The notes below the pieces were generated by a model. The model was not told the origin of the DNA and searched no databases. It saw only the letters and a list, made by a program, of their open reading frames with translations. This document shows positions 54,132 through 62,241 of a stretch of DNA of 64,000 nucleotides, in pieces. The translations under genes and the position numbers were made by a program. Numbering within the stretch: position 1 is the stretch's first letter; every line of letters starts with the position of its first letter. The DNA is from Altericroceibacterium spongiae (GTDB lineage: Bacteria; Pseudomonadota; Alphaproteobacteria; Sphingomonadales; Sphingomonadaceae): the NCBI RefSeq assembly GCF_003610805.1, contig NZ_RAPF01000010.1:1-64000 (forward strand), read 5' to 3'.

Positions 54132-55574
54132 GTGGATACCTCGATCGTCATCGGTGCGGATAATTCTGGCAAGCAGGTCACCTTCGATATCGAAGAACTG
54201 CTGGCTACACGCTTGCTTGTCCAGGGCAATAGCGGGTCGGGCAAATCGCATCTCCTGCGTCGCCTACTCGAAGAAAGCGCCGAAATGGTCCAACAGGTCG
54301 TGATTGATCCGGAAGGTGATTTCGTGACGCTGGCTGACCCCTTCGGCCATGTGGTCATCGACGGCGCAACCTATGGCGATAGGGAAATTGCAGCGCTGGC
54401 CGTAAGGATACGCGAACATCGCGCTTCCGTGATTTTGGCACTCGATGAACTGGAAATCGAACAGCAGATGCGCTGTGCAGCGATATTTCTGTCCGCTTTG
54501 TTCGATGCCCCGCGCGAACATTGGTTCCCGGTTCTGGTGGTGGTGGACGAAGCGCAAATGTTCGCTCCGGCATCAGGAGGGGAAGTGGCCGAAGAAACCA
54601 GGCGGCTTTCGCTTTCTGCGATGACCAACCTTATGTGCCGCGGGCGCAAGCGCGGACTGGCCGGAATTATCGCTACTCAGAGACTCGCGAAACTAGCCAA
54701 AAATGTTGCGGCCGAAGCCTCTAACTTTCTAATGGGCCGGACCTTTCTCGATATCGACATGGTGCGCGCTGCCGATCTGCTGGGTATGGAACGGCGACAG
54801 GCCGAACAGATCCGCGATCTCGAACGCGGACGTTTCCTCGCACTCGGGCCGGCCATCTGCCGCCGCCCGGTCGCGGTAAAGATTGGCGATGTACGAACGT
54901 CTTCCCGCGCTGTAGCATCAAGCCTTATCCCGCCTCCTTCTTCCTCCACCAAGGACATGGAAGCGCTGCTGATGGCCGAACTGGAAGAACTTACACCGCC
55001 TCCTCCGCCACTGCCACCGCAGGAAAGCCGCGAGAAACTGGAGGAGCGCATCACCTCTTTTGCCCAAATTGAAGAAGACCCCGAGAGTCCCGCGCCTTCG
55101 CCCGAGGAAAGCCAGTCTATTATAGACGATGTTCTGCGCGAACTCGCACAGGAGGAGGGAGCGACTTATCAGGCAGCATCGGGTCTCTATCAGGATTTCA
55201 CTGTAAGGTGCAGGATGCGCCGCGTCTCTGGTACCAAGCTGGGCATGACCGAATTTCATCGTCGTTTCGCCTATGCAGTGGGCGGCCTGCATGAACTGGA
55301 CGAAGCACGGCAGGACAGCGCCAAACGACTAGGCAAAGCGGTGCCGGAAGACCTGCTTGCTCCCTTCATGCTGATCGTAAAAGCAGCATTGCTTGAAGAA
55401 AGTTGCCCCGATGACGATCGGCTTGCCTACGCCTATGGCACAAGCTCTTCTGGCCGCATCCGTCGCCTGCTCGACCATTTCGAGAAGAACGGACTGATCG
55501 TTATGCGAACCGATTTTGGTGGACGGCGAACCATCACTGTACCGCAACTCGGTGTCACCACCGCAGCGGGATGA
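54132..55574 (+). CDS. HerA-like ATPase (DUF87 domain protein)
   Basis: 480 residues. The N-terminal half is a RecA-type motor of the HerA/FtsK group: Walker A GNSGSGKS at residues 32-39, IDPEGDF, Walker B VLVVVDEAQ and the arginine-finger region GRKRGLAGIIATQR. A proline-rich linker (PPPPPLPPQ) follows, then a C-terminal helical domain of about 130 residues with a winged-helix feel (GRIRRLLDHFEKNGLIVMRTD). HerA proteins translocate DNA with a nuclease partner; no NurA-type nuclease is adjacent. The start is GTG 54132 without a clear ribosome site. It overlaps the FUSC gene by 4 bases. Confidence 0.82.
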   Translation: MDTSIVIGADNSGKQVTFDIEELLATRLLVQGNSGSGKSHLLRRLLEESAEMVQQVVIDPEGDFVTLADPFGHVVIDGATYGDREIAALAVRIREHRASVILALDELEIEQQMRCAAIFLSALFDAPREHWFPVLVVVDEAQMFAPASGGEVAEETRRLSLSAMTNLMCRGRKRGLAGIIATQRLAKLAKNVAAEASNFLMGRTFLDIDMVRAADLLGMERRQAEQIRDLERGRFLALGPAICRRPVAVKIGDVRTSSRAVASSLIPPPSSSTKDMEALLMAELEELTPPPPPLPPQESREKLEERITSFAQIEEDPESPAPSPEESQSIIDDVLRELAQEEGATYQAASGLYQDFTVRCRMRRVSGTKLGMTEFHRRFAYAVGGLHELDEARQDSAKRLGKAVPEDLLAPFMLIVKAALLEESCPDDDRLAYAYGTSSSGRIRRLLDHFEKNGLIVMRTDFGGRRTITVPQLGVTTAAG

Positions 55575-56623
55575 ACCGCACAGTGATTCTTGAACGGCTA
55601 ATGCATGAATGCCGGGAGCTGCTCATTTTCAACCCCAGTGATCGCCCCTGGCAAATGCCCGTTAGTGCAGCCATTGCCAGCGGCGTTCCCATAGCATTTG
55701 GCGCTTGGTTAGAACGGCTTGATCTGGGCGTGGTTGGAGCGCTTGGCGCCCTAACCTTTCTGTATCTGCCCAGGTTCGATCTGCGCCGCCGAATGCTGTC
55801 GGTCGCCGGTTGTGCGGCTATGTTGACATTCTGCTACACGCTTGGCCTTGTCTGCCATCTGGTTCCAAACTTTACGTTACCAGTCATCACGCTGGTAGCA
55901 ATCGTCACCACAGCCTTATGCCGCCACTTCCAGCTGATCCCACCTGGCAGTCTGTTTTTTATGATGGCGACTGCCATCGGCGCCTATGCACCGCACGACC
56001 TCGCTCAGACTCCTTTGAAAGTGGCCGTTTTCGCCGGCAGTGCGGTTTTTGCCTGTCTCATCGCCTGGCTTTACAGCCTGTATGTGCTGCAGGTGAAACG
56101 CATCATTCCTGCAACCCCTTTTCTCAAGACGGAACAACGCATCACATGGTTCATCCCGCTACTCACTGGTTTGTTTGTAGCGCTTTCGCTGCAGATTGCC
56201 GAACTGTTCGGGCTGGGGCGTGCCTATTGGGTGCCAGTGAGTTGCCTTGCAGTGATGCAAGGCATCAATCTGCGCAAGGTCTGGAATCGGCAGATTCAAC
56301 GCAGCGCAGGCACTCTTATCGGTATTGGGGCGACATGGATGATGGCCCCTTTTGCCAGTAATCCATGGGCTATCGTCTTCGCCATTGCGGCGCTTAATTT
56401 CTGTATCGAAACAGCAGTGGTGCGTCATTATGGTTTCGCTGTCATCTTCATCACACCGCTAACCATTCTGTTGGCCGATGCACCCAATTTACATGACAGC
56501 CATATCACCACTCTGATGTTTGACCGGCTACTCGATACACTAATTGGGGCAGTGATCGGCTTTGCCGGAGCAATGGTCATGCACAATGACACTGTCAAAC
56601 GCCGCTTACACTTCCTGAACTGA
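55571..56623 (+). CDS. FUSC-family membrane protein
   Basis: A 350-residue inner-membrane protein with two clusters of hydrophobic helices, about ten in all. The second cluster contains FGLGRAYWVPVSCLAVMQ and the FUSC-type GTLIGIGATWM, then LDTLIGAVIGFAGAMVM. FUSC proteins (fusaric acid resistance/AaeB/YccS relatives) export aromatic acids or are of unknown function; the usual long cytoplasmic loop is short here. It is coupled to the HerA-like gene by a 4-base overlap, an unexpected pairing. An AT-rich 400-base gap follows. Confidence 0.82.
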   Translation: MNRTVILERLMHECRELLIFNPSDRPWQMPVSAAIASGVPIAFGAWLERLDLGVVGALGALTFLYLPRFDLRRRMLSVAGCAAMLTFCYTLGLVCHLVPNFTLPVITLVAIVTTALCRHFQLIPPGSLFFMMATAIGAYAPHDLAQTPLKVAVFAGSAVFACLIAWLYSLYVLQVKRIIPATPFLKTEQRITWFIPLLTGLFVALSLQIAELFGLGRAYWVPVSCLAVMQGINLRKVWNRQIQRSAGTLIGIGATWMMAPFASNPWAIVFAIAALNFCIETAVVRHYGFAVIFITPLTILLADAPNLHDSHITTLMFDRLLDTLIGAVIGFAGAMVMHNDTVKRRLHFLN

Positions 56624-57042
56624 CATATTGATCAGCGGGATAAGTTACCTTTTATCGCGGTGCTCATCCGTAAGCGCGCAGCAATCTCACGAAATACGAT
56701 AAAAATCAGTTATTTAAATAACTTTCGTTGTTTATTTAAAAGTAACGATTGATTAATAAATATCCATCGATCCGTTGCAAACTATGCCATCCTCAATGAA
56801 AAAGTTCTAAATAATTGAAAATGAAAGAATATGCATCGAACCAAGCCATTCAGATGGAAGAGGCAACATTGGTGGGAATTTTATCTCTAGTTTCGTTTTT
56901 TCAGAAAAACTGCTCACCCTATTGCGGTTGAATTTACTCCCTTTCGATCCAGCGCATACTTCATGACAAAGCTAGCAGACATTTCGCTTTCCACCTCGTT
57001 CAACCAATTTCAAATATCGTGTTTGGCGGATTGAGAAGTTCA
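56624..57042. other. AT-rich gap before signalling cassette
   Basis: A clear drop in GC compared with the flanking genes. A 36-codon frame at 56821 has no ribosome site and is not called. The promoter of the cassette must be here, but no consensus element is convincing. Confidence 0.4.
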
Positions 57043-58068
57043 ATGCAGAATAGCGCCACACCGCTCCTCATTGCCGTTGCGACAATATTTCTGCTGTCCT
57101 TCTTCGTTCTTGTTCCCGTTATGCGACTGGTTCGCCGCAATGCATGTAAGTGGGAAGCCATCGCCCAGCATGCAGAACACATTGCGGGGCTAGCCAAGAC
57201 TTCTGCACCTGGCGATCCGACAATTCGGACTTCTCGCTCTCTGATGCTCATCGAACAGGACAAAGCTTTACGGGAACGCCTGCTGACAAAAGCCGATAAG
57301 CGCGCAGATCAAATGGATGCGGCACGCGATACCGCACAAGACACTGCCCAACGCCGGCTCAGGCTCATGTCAGAGATATATGAGGAGCTACACATTCCAC
57401 TGAGCGGCATAACTGAAATGCTCGATCAAATGCGGCAGGAAACTCGTAAAGTAGCGCGAGATCGAAATATTGATCAGCTCGAACTAACCACCCGACACCT
57501 TTTGCGTCTTTTGGAAGACGCAAGACTGCACGCTCAACTGGAAGGCGAGACTCTCGAAGTCCTACACCGTCCCTTTTCCCTATTCCCTCTGCTTGAAACC
57601 GTTATTGCACGTACCGGTCCGCTGGCAGATCGTCGCGGTATGTCTCTGGCGACAAGCAATCGATCCTATCACACGCTCTGCGGTGATCAGGCCCGGATAG
57701 AGAAAATTCTACAAACGCTGCTGGAATGTATGATTCAATATAGCGGGCGGGAGAACATCGTGTTGCGCTGCAAACCTGTTGATCAGTATCTGCCGGGCAA
57801 CATACTCATCATACAATTTTCTATTGAGGGAACTGGTGGTCTGGTCGGACCGAACCGATCTCACCTTTTATCCTACTCTCTAAAAGAAACTGGTCAAACC
57901 GATCCGAGCCTGCGTGGAACTCGCCTGCTTCTGTCATTGAGTGGCAATCTAGCACAGGTGCTGGGCGGCCGTATCGATGTCGAAACTTCAACAACAGGCG
58001 ATCGCGCGCTAGTATTGGAATTACCGCTCGAAATCCTGCCTGAAGACAGCCAGATTGATATACCCTAG
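57043..58068 (+). CDS. Degenerate histidine-kinase-like protein (pseudokinase)
   Basis: 341 residues. A transmembrane segment (LLIAVATIFLLSFFVLVPVM, near 7-28) is followed by a coiled-coil (about 65-105), a HisKA-like dimer helix pair and an ATPase-like domain. Catalytic positions are replaced: where kinases have the phospho-His in S-H-E-L-R-T-P-L, this has YEELHIPL with Glu114 in its place. The N-box Asn becomes Cys229 (LLECMIQYS) and the glycine-rich lid is GTRLLLSL. It should not autophosphorylate and may act as a scaffold or allosteric partner. ATG 57043 has GAGAAG upstream; a GTG at 57019 is possible. Confidence 0.8.
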   Translation: MQNSATPLLIAVATIFLLSFFVLVPVMRLVRRNACKWEAIAQHAEHIAGLAKTSAPGDPTIRTSRSLMLIEQDKALRERLLTKADKRADQMDAARDTAQDTAQRRLRLMSEIYEELHIPLSGITEMLDQMRQETRKVARDRNIDQLELTTRHLLRLLEDARLHAQLEGETLEVLHRPFSLFPLLETVIARTGPLADRRGMSLATSNRSYHTLCGDQARIEKILQTLLECMIQYSGRENIVLRCKPVDQYLPGNILIIQFSIEGTGGLVGPNRSHLLSYSLKETGQTDPSLRGTRLLLSLSGNLAQVLGGRIDVETSTTGDRALVLELPLEILPEDSQIDIP

Positions 58069-58119
58069 GCAAACCTCCAGCCGAACGAAACTCACGCATG
58101 CAGCCATCAGCCGCAAGCT

Positions 58120-58422
58120 TTGGTCATCGAGAAAAGCAGTGCAGAACAGTCAACCTATCGCAGGATTCTGTCGCAGCTAGATTTCGCTGTCGAATGCACT
58201 ACTCATCTGGTCGCTTCCGAACTGGATGATTATGATCTGATTTTATGCGATACTGGTACTATGACTGTTGATCCATGGCCTTTCCCGTCCACGGACTGCC
58301 TTGTAGCTATCATCGCACCGGATGACTGCACTATGCGCAATCATCTGGAAACGCTGCACATCCGCTTCATTGAAAGGCCACTCGATCTGGCATCACTGCA
58401 CGCTGTAGTGAGTGGGAAATGA
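58120..58422 (+). CDS. Degenerate receiver-domain protein (pseudo-receiver)
   Basis: 100 residues, a lone receiver-like fold. Asp44 remains at the phospho-acceptor place (LILCDTG), but the acidic pair of beta-1 is replaced (VIEKSS), the Thr/Ser of beta-4 is absent (IIAPDD) and the conserved Lys is Arg86 (ERPLDL). Without the metal-binding acids it is unlikely to be phosphorylated normally. The start is TTG 58120 with no clear ribosome site. Its stop overlaps the hybrid kinase start by 4 bases, so it is part of the same unit and probably binds one of its neighbours. Confidence 0.65.
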   Translation: MVIEKSSAEQSTYRRILSQLDFAVECTTHLVASELDDYDLILCDTGTMTVDPWPFPSTDCLVAIIAPDDCTMRNHLETLHIRFIERPLDLASLHAVVSGK

Positions 58423-60512
58423 CAGATTCCACCAATCATGGGTTAAGTGATCTGCCGGTTGAACAGCAACTCGAAATCATGACCCGGCGCCTACACAGGG
58501 CAGAACAAGCTTTGCACGATGCCGAAGATGTGCTCGACACTCGTATGCGGGAACTCGATCAGGCCAATCGTGCCTTGCAAAAGCGGGAAGAAGATCTAGT
58601 CGAACGACTTACCATAGAAAACAGCAAGTTACTCTATGCCCAACGCACAGCCGGCCTGGCAACAATCTTCTGGCAGAAGGGTCAAAGCTATTCCTCCTCG
58701 TCGGAACTGGCCTGGCTTCTGGGATTGCCGCCCGAACAGGAAGTGACTGTAGAAGCCGGCATTGCTGTACTCCACCCGCTCGACCGAAAACGTGTATTCG
58801 AAGCCTATGATGCATTCACGGATGAATTGCCCCCCGGCCGTTCGCATGAATTCGAACATCGCATCCAGCATTCCAGCCGTGGGATCCGCTGGCTGCGCTG
58901 GTCGCTCCGTCGCGAACTGGACGAACAGGGCAACTTACATGCTCTTTATGGCAGTGTCCGGGATGTCACCAGCAGCCGAAAAGCCAAACGACAGGTTCAA
59001 GCACTGCAGCTACGCGCAGAACGGCGCGTCAGGGAACTGGACCGTTTTGCTCGCCAGTTGGAACAGGCCAAAGGCGAAGCCGAAGAGGCACTCAGAGCCC
59101 GAGATCGTTTCCTTTCAGCGGTAGGACATTACCTTCGCACGCCATTGGCCTCACTGAACGGATCGCTCGAATTGCTAGCGCTCGAAGCCCATAATCCGGA
59201 AGAAACGCGCAGGGTTGGTACAGCCTCCCGCTCAGCCGGGCAACTATCGGCAATGATCGACGAATTGCTAGAAGAAGCAGAAGGGCGTAGCGCCGACATC
59301 ACTCTTCATCCTCTCCCGATTGATCTGCGAGGAGTGTTGGAAGAAACTTTACGTTACTGGCACGATGTGCATCCAGCTGCAGCGCATTTGTCACTCCACA
59401 GCGATGTCAATCTCCCACCTACTATCTTGGCCGATCGCGAATATTTACGTGAGTTGCTCGATAGCCTGATCGGCTCGGCCCTTGATACCAGCTGCCCCAT
59501 AGAGCTCACGCTTTCCTGGAAGGACGCTCTGATACTCCAACTCGATGTGCAGGATGATGGACGCTGGGCACAGCAAGCCGAAAAGCGAGGCAGCGGCATG
59601 GGAGATCCGGCTATACGTATCGTTCGGCGCATCACCAGTCGGATGGGCGGAAAGATCGAGATGGACAATGCCACGCGCCTGTGCCTGACCTTGCCTCTGC
59701 CAGAAGCCACGCCAGAAGGAGCTAACCTGACGGATCAGGATACTTTGTGGCTGCCCTCCGGCAAGACACCTGCCATCCTGCTGGCGGAAGATACACCGAC
59801 CAATCGTTACGTCATTGCCAGTCAGGTCAAAAGCCTTGGCTGTTCTGTCGAGGCGGTCGAAAACGGAGCGATAGCGCTGGAGCGTATCCAGCAAACCAGG
59901 TTTGACGCTATATTGATGGATGTGATGATGCCGGTTATGGACGGAGAGGAAGCGACCCGTGCCATACGCTCCCTTGGGGGTATCTCCGCAACGGTTCCCA
60001 TCATTGGTATTACCGCGCATAGTCTCCATGCCGAACGAGATCGGTTGCTGGCCGCCGGGATGACAGCCTGTTTAAGCAAGCCCGTCCGGCGCAAAGCCTT
60101 GCGGAACGTGCTGCAAGATCTACTCGGCCATGACAACTCTGCACAGGCCTCTGCTGCCGGTTCGGTCATAGATACCGAGGCGTTCCGACAGGCTTTTGCG
60201 GTACTGCCTGAAGCTTATCGGCAGCGCCTTCTCGATGCCGTTCGTACGGATCTCTCAACCTATGGTGATGAAACGATAGCGGCAGTCCAAAATCGGGATG
60301 AGGATACTGTACGGCGAAGCGTACACAGCCTCAAAGGCGTTGCGCTGAGTATCGGTGCCACTGGCATTCTGGATTGCTTGGACCTGTTCCGGAAACAGGA
60401 GATCACACTTGCGGCGTCTTTCCAGCCACAACTGGAAAAAGTGATCGCCGCGACCGTTACGGCCTGCGGCGATCTTTTCACGCGGCATATTGCCAAGCAT
60501 CCTCAGTTATAA
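58419..60512 (+). CDS. Hybrid histidine kinase with PAS, HisKA, ATPase-like, receiver and HPt domains
   Basis: 697 residues, no membrane segment. Order: coiled-coil (20-75), PAS (about 80-185), coiled-coil, HisKA with phospho-His237 (GHYLRTPLASL), ATPase-like domain (about 300-425), receiver with Asp501 (ILMDVMMPVMDG) and Lys554 (CLSKPVRR), and HPt with His636 (SVHSLKG). The ATPase N-box reads LIGSALDTS, lacking the Mg-binding Asn, and the GxG lid motifs are not clear, so autokinase activity is doubtful, while receiver and HPt look intact. It may work as a phosphatase or phosphorelay hub. It is coupled to the pseudo-receiver and convergent with the polysaccharide transferase gene. Confidence 0.85.
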   Translation: MTDSTNHGLSDLPVEQQLEIMTRRLHRAEQALHDAEDVLDTRMRELDQANRALQKREEDLVERLTIENSKLLYAQRTAGLATIFWQKGQSYSSSSELAWLLGLPPEQEVTVEAGIAVLHPLDRKRVFEAYDAFTDELPPGRSHEFEHRIQHSSRGIRWLRWSLRRELDEQGNLHALYGSVRDVTSSRKAKRQVQALQLRAERRVRELDRFARQLEQAKGEAEEALRARDRFLSAVGHYLRTPLASLNGSLELLALEAHNPEETRRVGTASRSAGQLSAMIDELLEEAEGRSADITLHPLPIDLRGVLEETLRYWHDVHPAAAHLSLHSDVNLPPTILADREYLRELLDSLIGSALDTSCPIELTLSWKDALILQLDVQDDGRWAQQAEKRGSGMGDPAIRIVRRITSRMGGKIEMDNATRLCLTLPLPEATPEGANLTDQDTLWLPSGKTPAILLAEDTPTNRYVIASQVKSLGCSVEAVENGAIALERIQQTRFDAILMDVMMPVMDGEEATRAIRSLGGISATVPIIGITAHSLHAERDRLLAAGMTACLSKPVRRKALRNVLQDLLGHDNSAQASAAGSVIDTEAFRQAFAVLPEAYRQRLLDAVRTDLSTYGDETIAAVQNRDEDTVRRSVHSLKGVALSIGATGILDCLDLFRKQEITLAASFQPQLEKVIAATVTACGDLFTRHIAKHPQL

Positions 60513-60518
60513 ATTCGG

Positions 60519-61952
60519 TTAATAGGCACCTCGCCCGGAAAGCACCGCCGGCACTGTGCGAAACAGCAGAGCACAATCCGACATCAAGCTACGTTGAGCG
60601 AGATAGGCGCGATCCATAAGAACCTGCTCACCGAACGCAATCTCTGCGCGACCACTGACCTGCCAGATGCAGGTTATGCCTGGCTTGCCAGCGAGACGCA
60701 TCCACTCTTCACCGCGATACTGTTCCGCTTCGGCTGGCAGAGCCGGGCGCGGGCCGACGAGCGACATCTCGCCTTTGAGCACGTTCAGAAGTTGCGGCAA
60801 TTCATCAATCGACAGGCGACGAAGAAAGCGACCGATCCGGGTAATGCGCGGATCATGCTTCATCTTGAAGCAGGTACTGTCGCGATCCGACTGAGCCAGC
60901 AAAGCCGCCCTGTGGTGTTCGGCATCGCAGCGCATAGACCGGAACTTGAGCATTTGAAAGTTACGACCACCCTCACCGATCCGTGTCTGGCGGAACAGGA
61001 CCGGTCCACCATCGTCAAGCTTGATCGCAAGCGCCACCGCCAGAAAAACCGGCAACAAAACCAGCATTGCCATCAGCGTAATCGCCAGATCCATCGCCCG
61101 TTTGCTCGCCAGCGACGCCTGTTCTGTATAGCCCCGACACCGGGCACCTTCAAAGGCGGCATGAAACAGAAACATTGCATTGCCAAGTAGATAACGCTTG
61201 GCCAGGCGACGCGGCTCCATAGCCAGGCGCCATGCCCATTCGCAACCAATTGCACGGACCGGAGCAGGTGCACGAGCAATCCGTCCGGAATAATAGTCGA
61301 ACAGACCACCGACGCCCAGAACAACCGCAGCATCCAGCCGCTCACGGTTCCGTTCGATCCACTTTTCCTGCAGTGGCACACCGAAACCAACAAACAATAT
61401 GTCCGCGCCTGACGCGTTGATGCGATCAATCAAAGCATCCTCATCTTCCGGCTTGAAATAGCCGTGCATAGTACCGGCAAGCCGCAAAGTGTTATAGCGG
61501 TTGACCATAGTCAGTGCGGCATCGCGGGCTATACCGGGTGCGCCTCCCAGCAAATAGATCGAAGCACCAGTGCGGCTGGCAGCTTCACAGATTTCAGGAA
61601 ACAGATCGGTACCGTTGAGATTATCACCCATTGCGACATCGCTCATCCGAGCAGCAATTCGCATACCACTGCCATCAGGGAGAATAAGGTCACTGAATCG
61701 CAACGCCTGTTCATAGGCCGGATCACGATAGAGCGTGTTGATGCAATGCGCATTCACGAAATTGATGGTAGTGCGGGCACCGAAACCTGCACGGCGCACA
61801 ATTTCGCCTGCGATTTCGTTCCGGCGCGCATGGATCAGGGGCAAGTTAAACAGGGTTTCGCGTCGCAAACTCAGTTTGCTGCGCTCGGCTATCAGGTCCA
61901 GCGCCTGTTCCGGGGATAGAACGGCACCGTTTTCCAGAGACATGGCTTTCAT
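60519..61952 (-). CDS. Fused WecG/TagA/CpsF glycosyltransferase and polyprenyl-phosphate sugar transferase
   Basis: 477 residues in two enzyme domains. The N-terminal half (about 45-235) is WecG/TagA type: INFVNAHCINTLYRD, LPDGSGMRIAARM, GTDLFPEI and FVGFGVPLQEKWI. The C-terminal half (about 265-477) is the bacterial sugar transferase domain: SKRAMDLAIT membrane anchor, DDGGPVLFRQTRIGEGG, KFRSMRCDAE, RRLSIDELPQLLNVLKGEMSLVGPRP and KPGITCIWQVSGR. The second domain puts the first sugar phosphate on undecaprenyl phosphate; the first would add the next sugar. Start 61952 follows GGAGAG. Divergent from the flippase. Confidence 0.9.
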   Translation of the reverse strand: MKAMSLENGAVLSPEQALDLIAERSKLSLRRETLFNLPLIHARRNEIAGEIVRRAGFGARTTINFVNAHCINTLYRDPAYEQALRFSDLILPDGSGMRIAARMSDVAMGDNLNGTDLFPEICEAASRTGASIYLLGGAPGIARDAALTMVNRYNTLRLAGTMHGYFKPEDEDALIDRINASGADILFVGFGVPLQEKWIERNRERLDAAVVLGVGGLFDYYSGRIARAPAPVRAIGCEWAWRLAMEPRRLAKRYLLGNAMFLFHAAFEGARCRGYTEQASLASKRAMDLAITLMAMLVLLPVFLAVALAIKLDDGGPVLFRQTRIGEGGRNFQMLKFRSMRCDAEHHRAALLAQSDRDSTCFKMKHDPRITRIGRFLRRLSIDELPQLLNVLKGEMSLVGPRPALPAEAEQYRGEEWMRLAGKPGITCIWQVSGRAEIAFGEQVLMDRAYLAQRSLMSDCALLFRTVPAVLSGRGAY

Positions 61953-62077
61953 CGGACTCTCCATCAAATGTGATTGAAGACTCTTCGGCAAAGCTCATGC
62001 CAATTATATTTTTAATATATATATCAAATACTTATCTTGATTTAATGCATCTTGCTCAAAATAGCCGACTATTTTTT

Positions 62078-62132
62078 TGCAATTTGCATGGCGAATTCGA
62101 TGCAATTTGCAATTTGCAACATGCAATTTGCA
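62078..62132. repeat. Array of four TGCAATTTGCA repeats
   Basis: Copies at 62078-62088, 62101-62111, 62108-62118 and 62122-62132. Their spacing (23, 7 and 14 bases) is in near multiples of 7, and two copies share their end bases. They sit in the 289-base divergent gap between the two polysaccharide gene sets. The cores are partly palindromic (TGCAA-TTTGCA), so they look like binding sites for a dimeric regulator. Confidence 0.8.
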
Positions 62133-62241
62133 CTGCAAAGTCGTGTATGCGTAGCGTACAATTTTAAATTGTTATTTTTCAGTTACTTAATTGTTTGGCA
62201 CGGCTCTTGATGAGACATGGGCATCATCAAGAGGATTTATC

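Noticed and set aside
56821-56931. 36-codon frame in the AT-rich gap before the pseudokinase
   Set aside because: No ribosome site, no terminator and no recognisable pattern.
62041-62132. Possible iteron origin or CRISPR-like array
   Set aside because: Only four 11-base copies with irregular, partly overlapping spacing and no spacers, replication gene or cas gene; a regulator array fits better.
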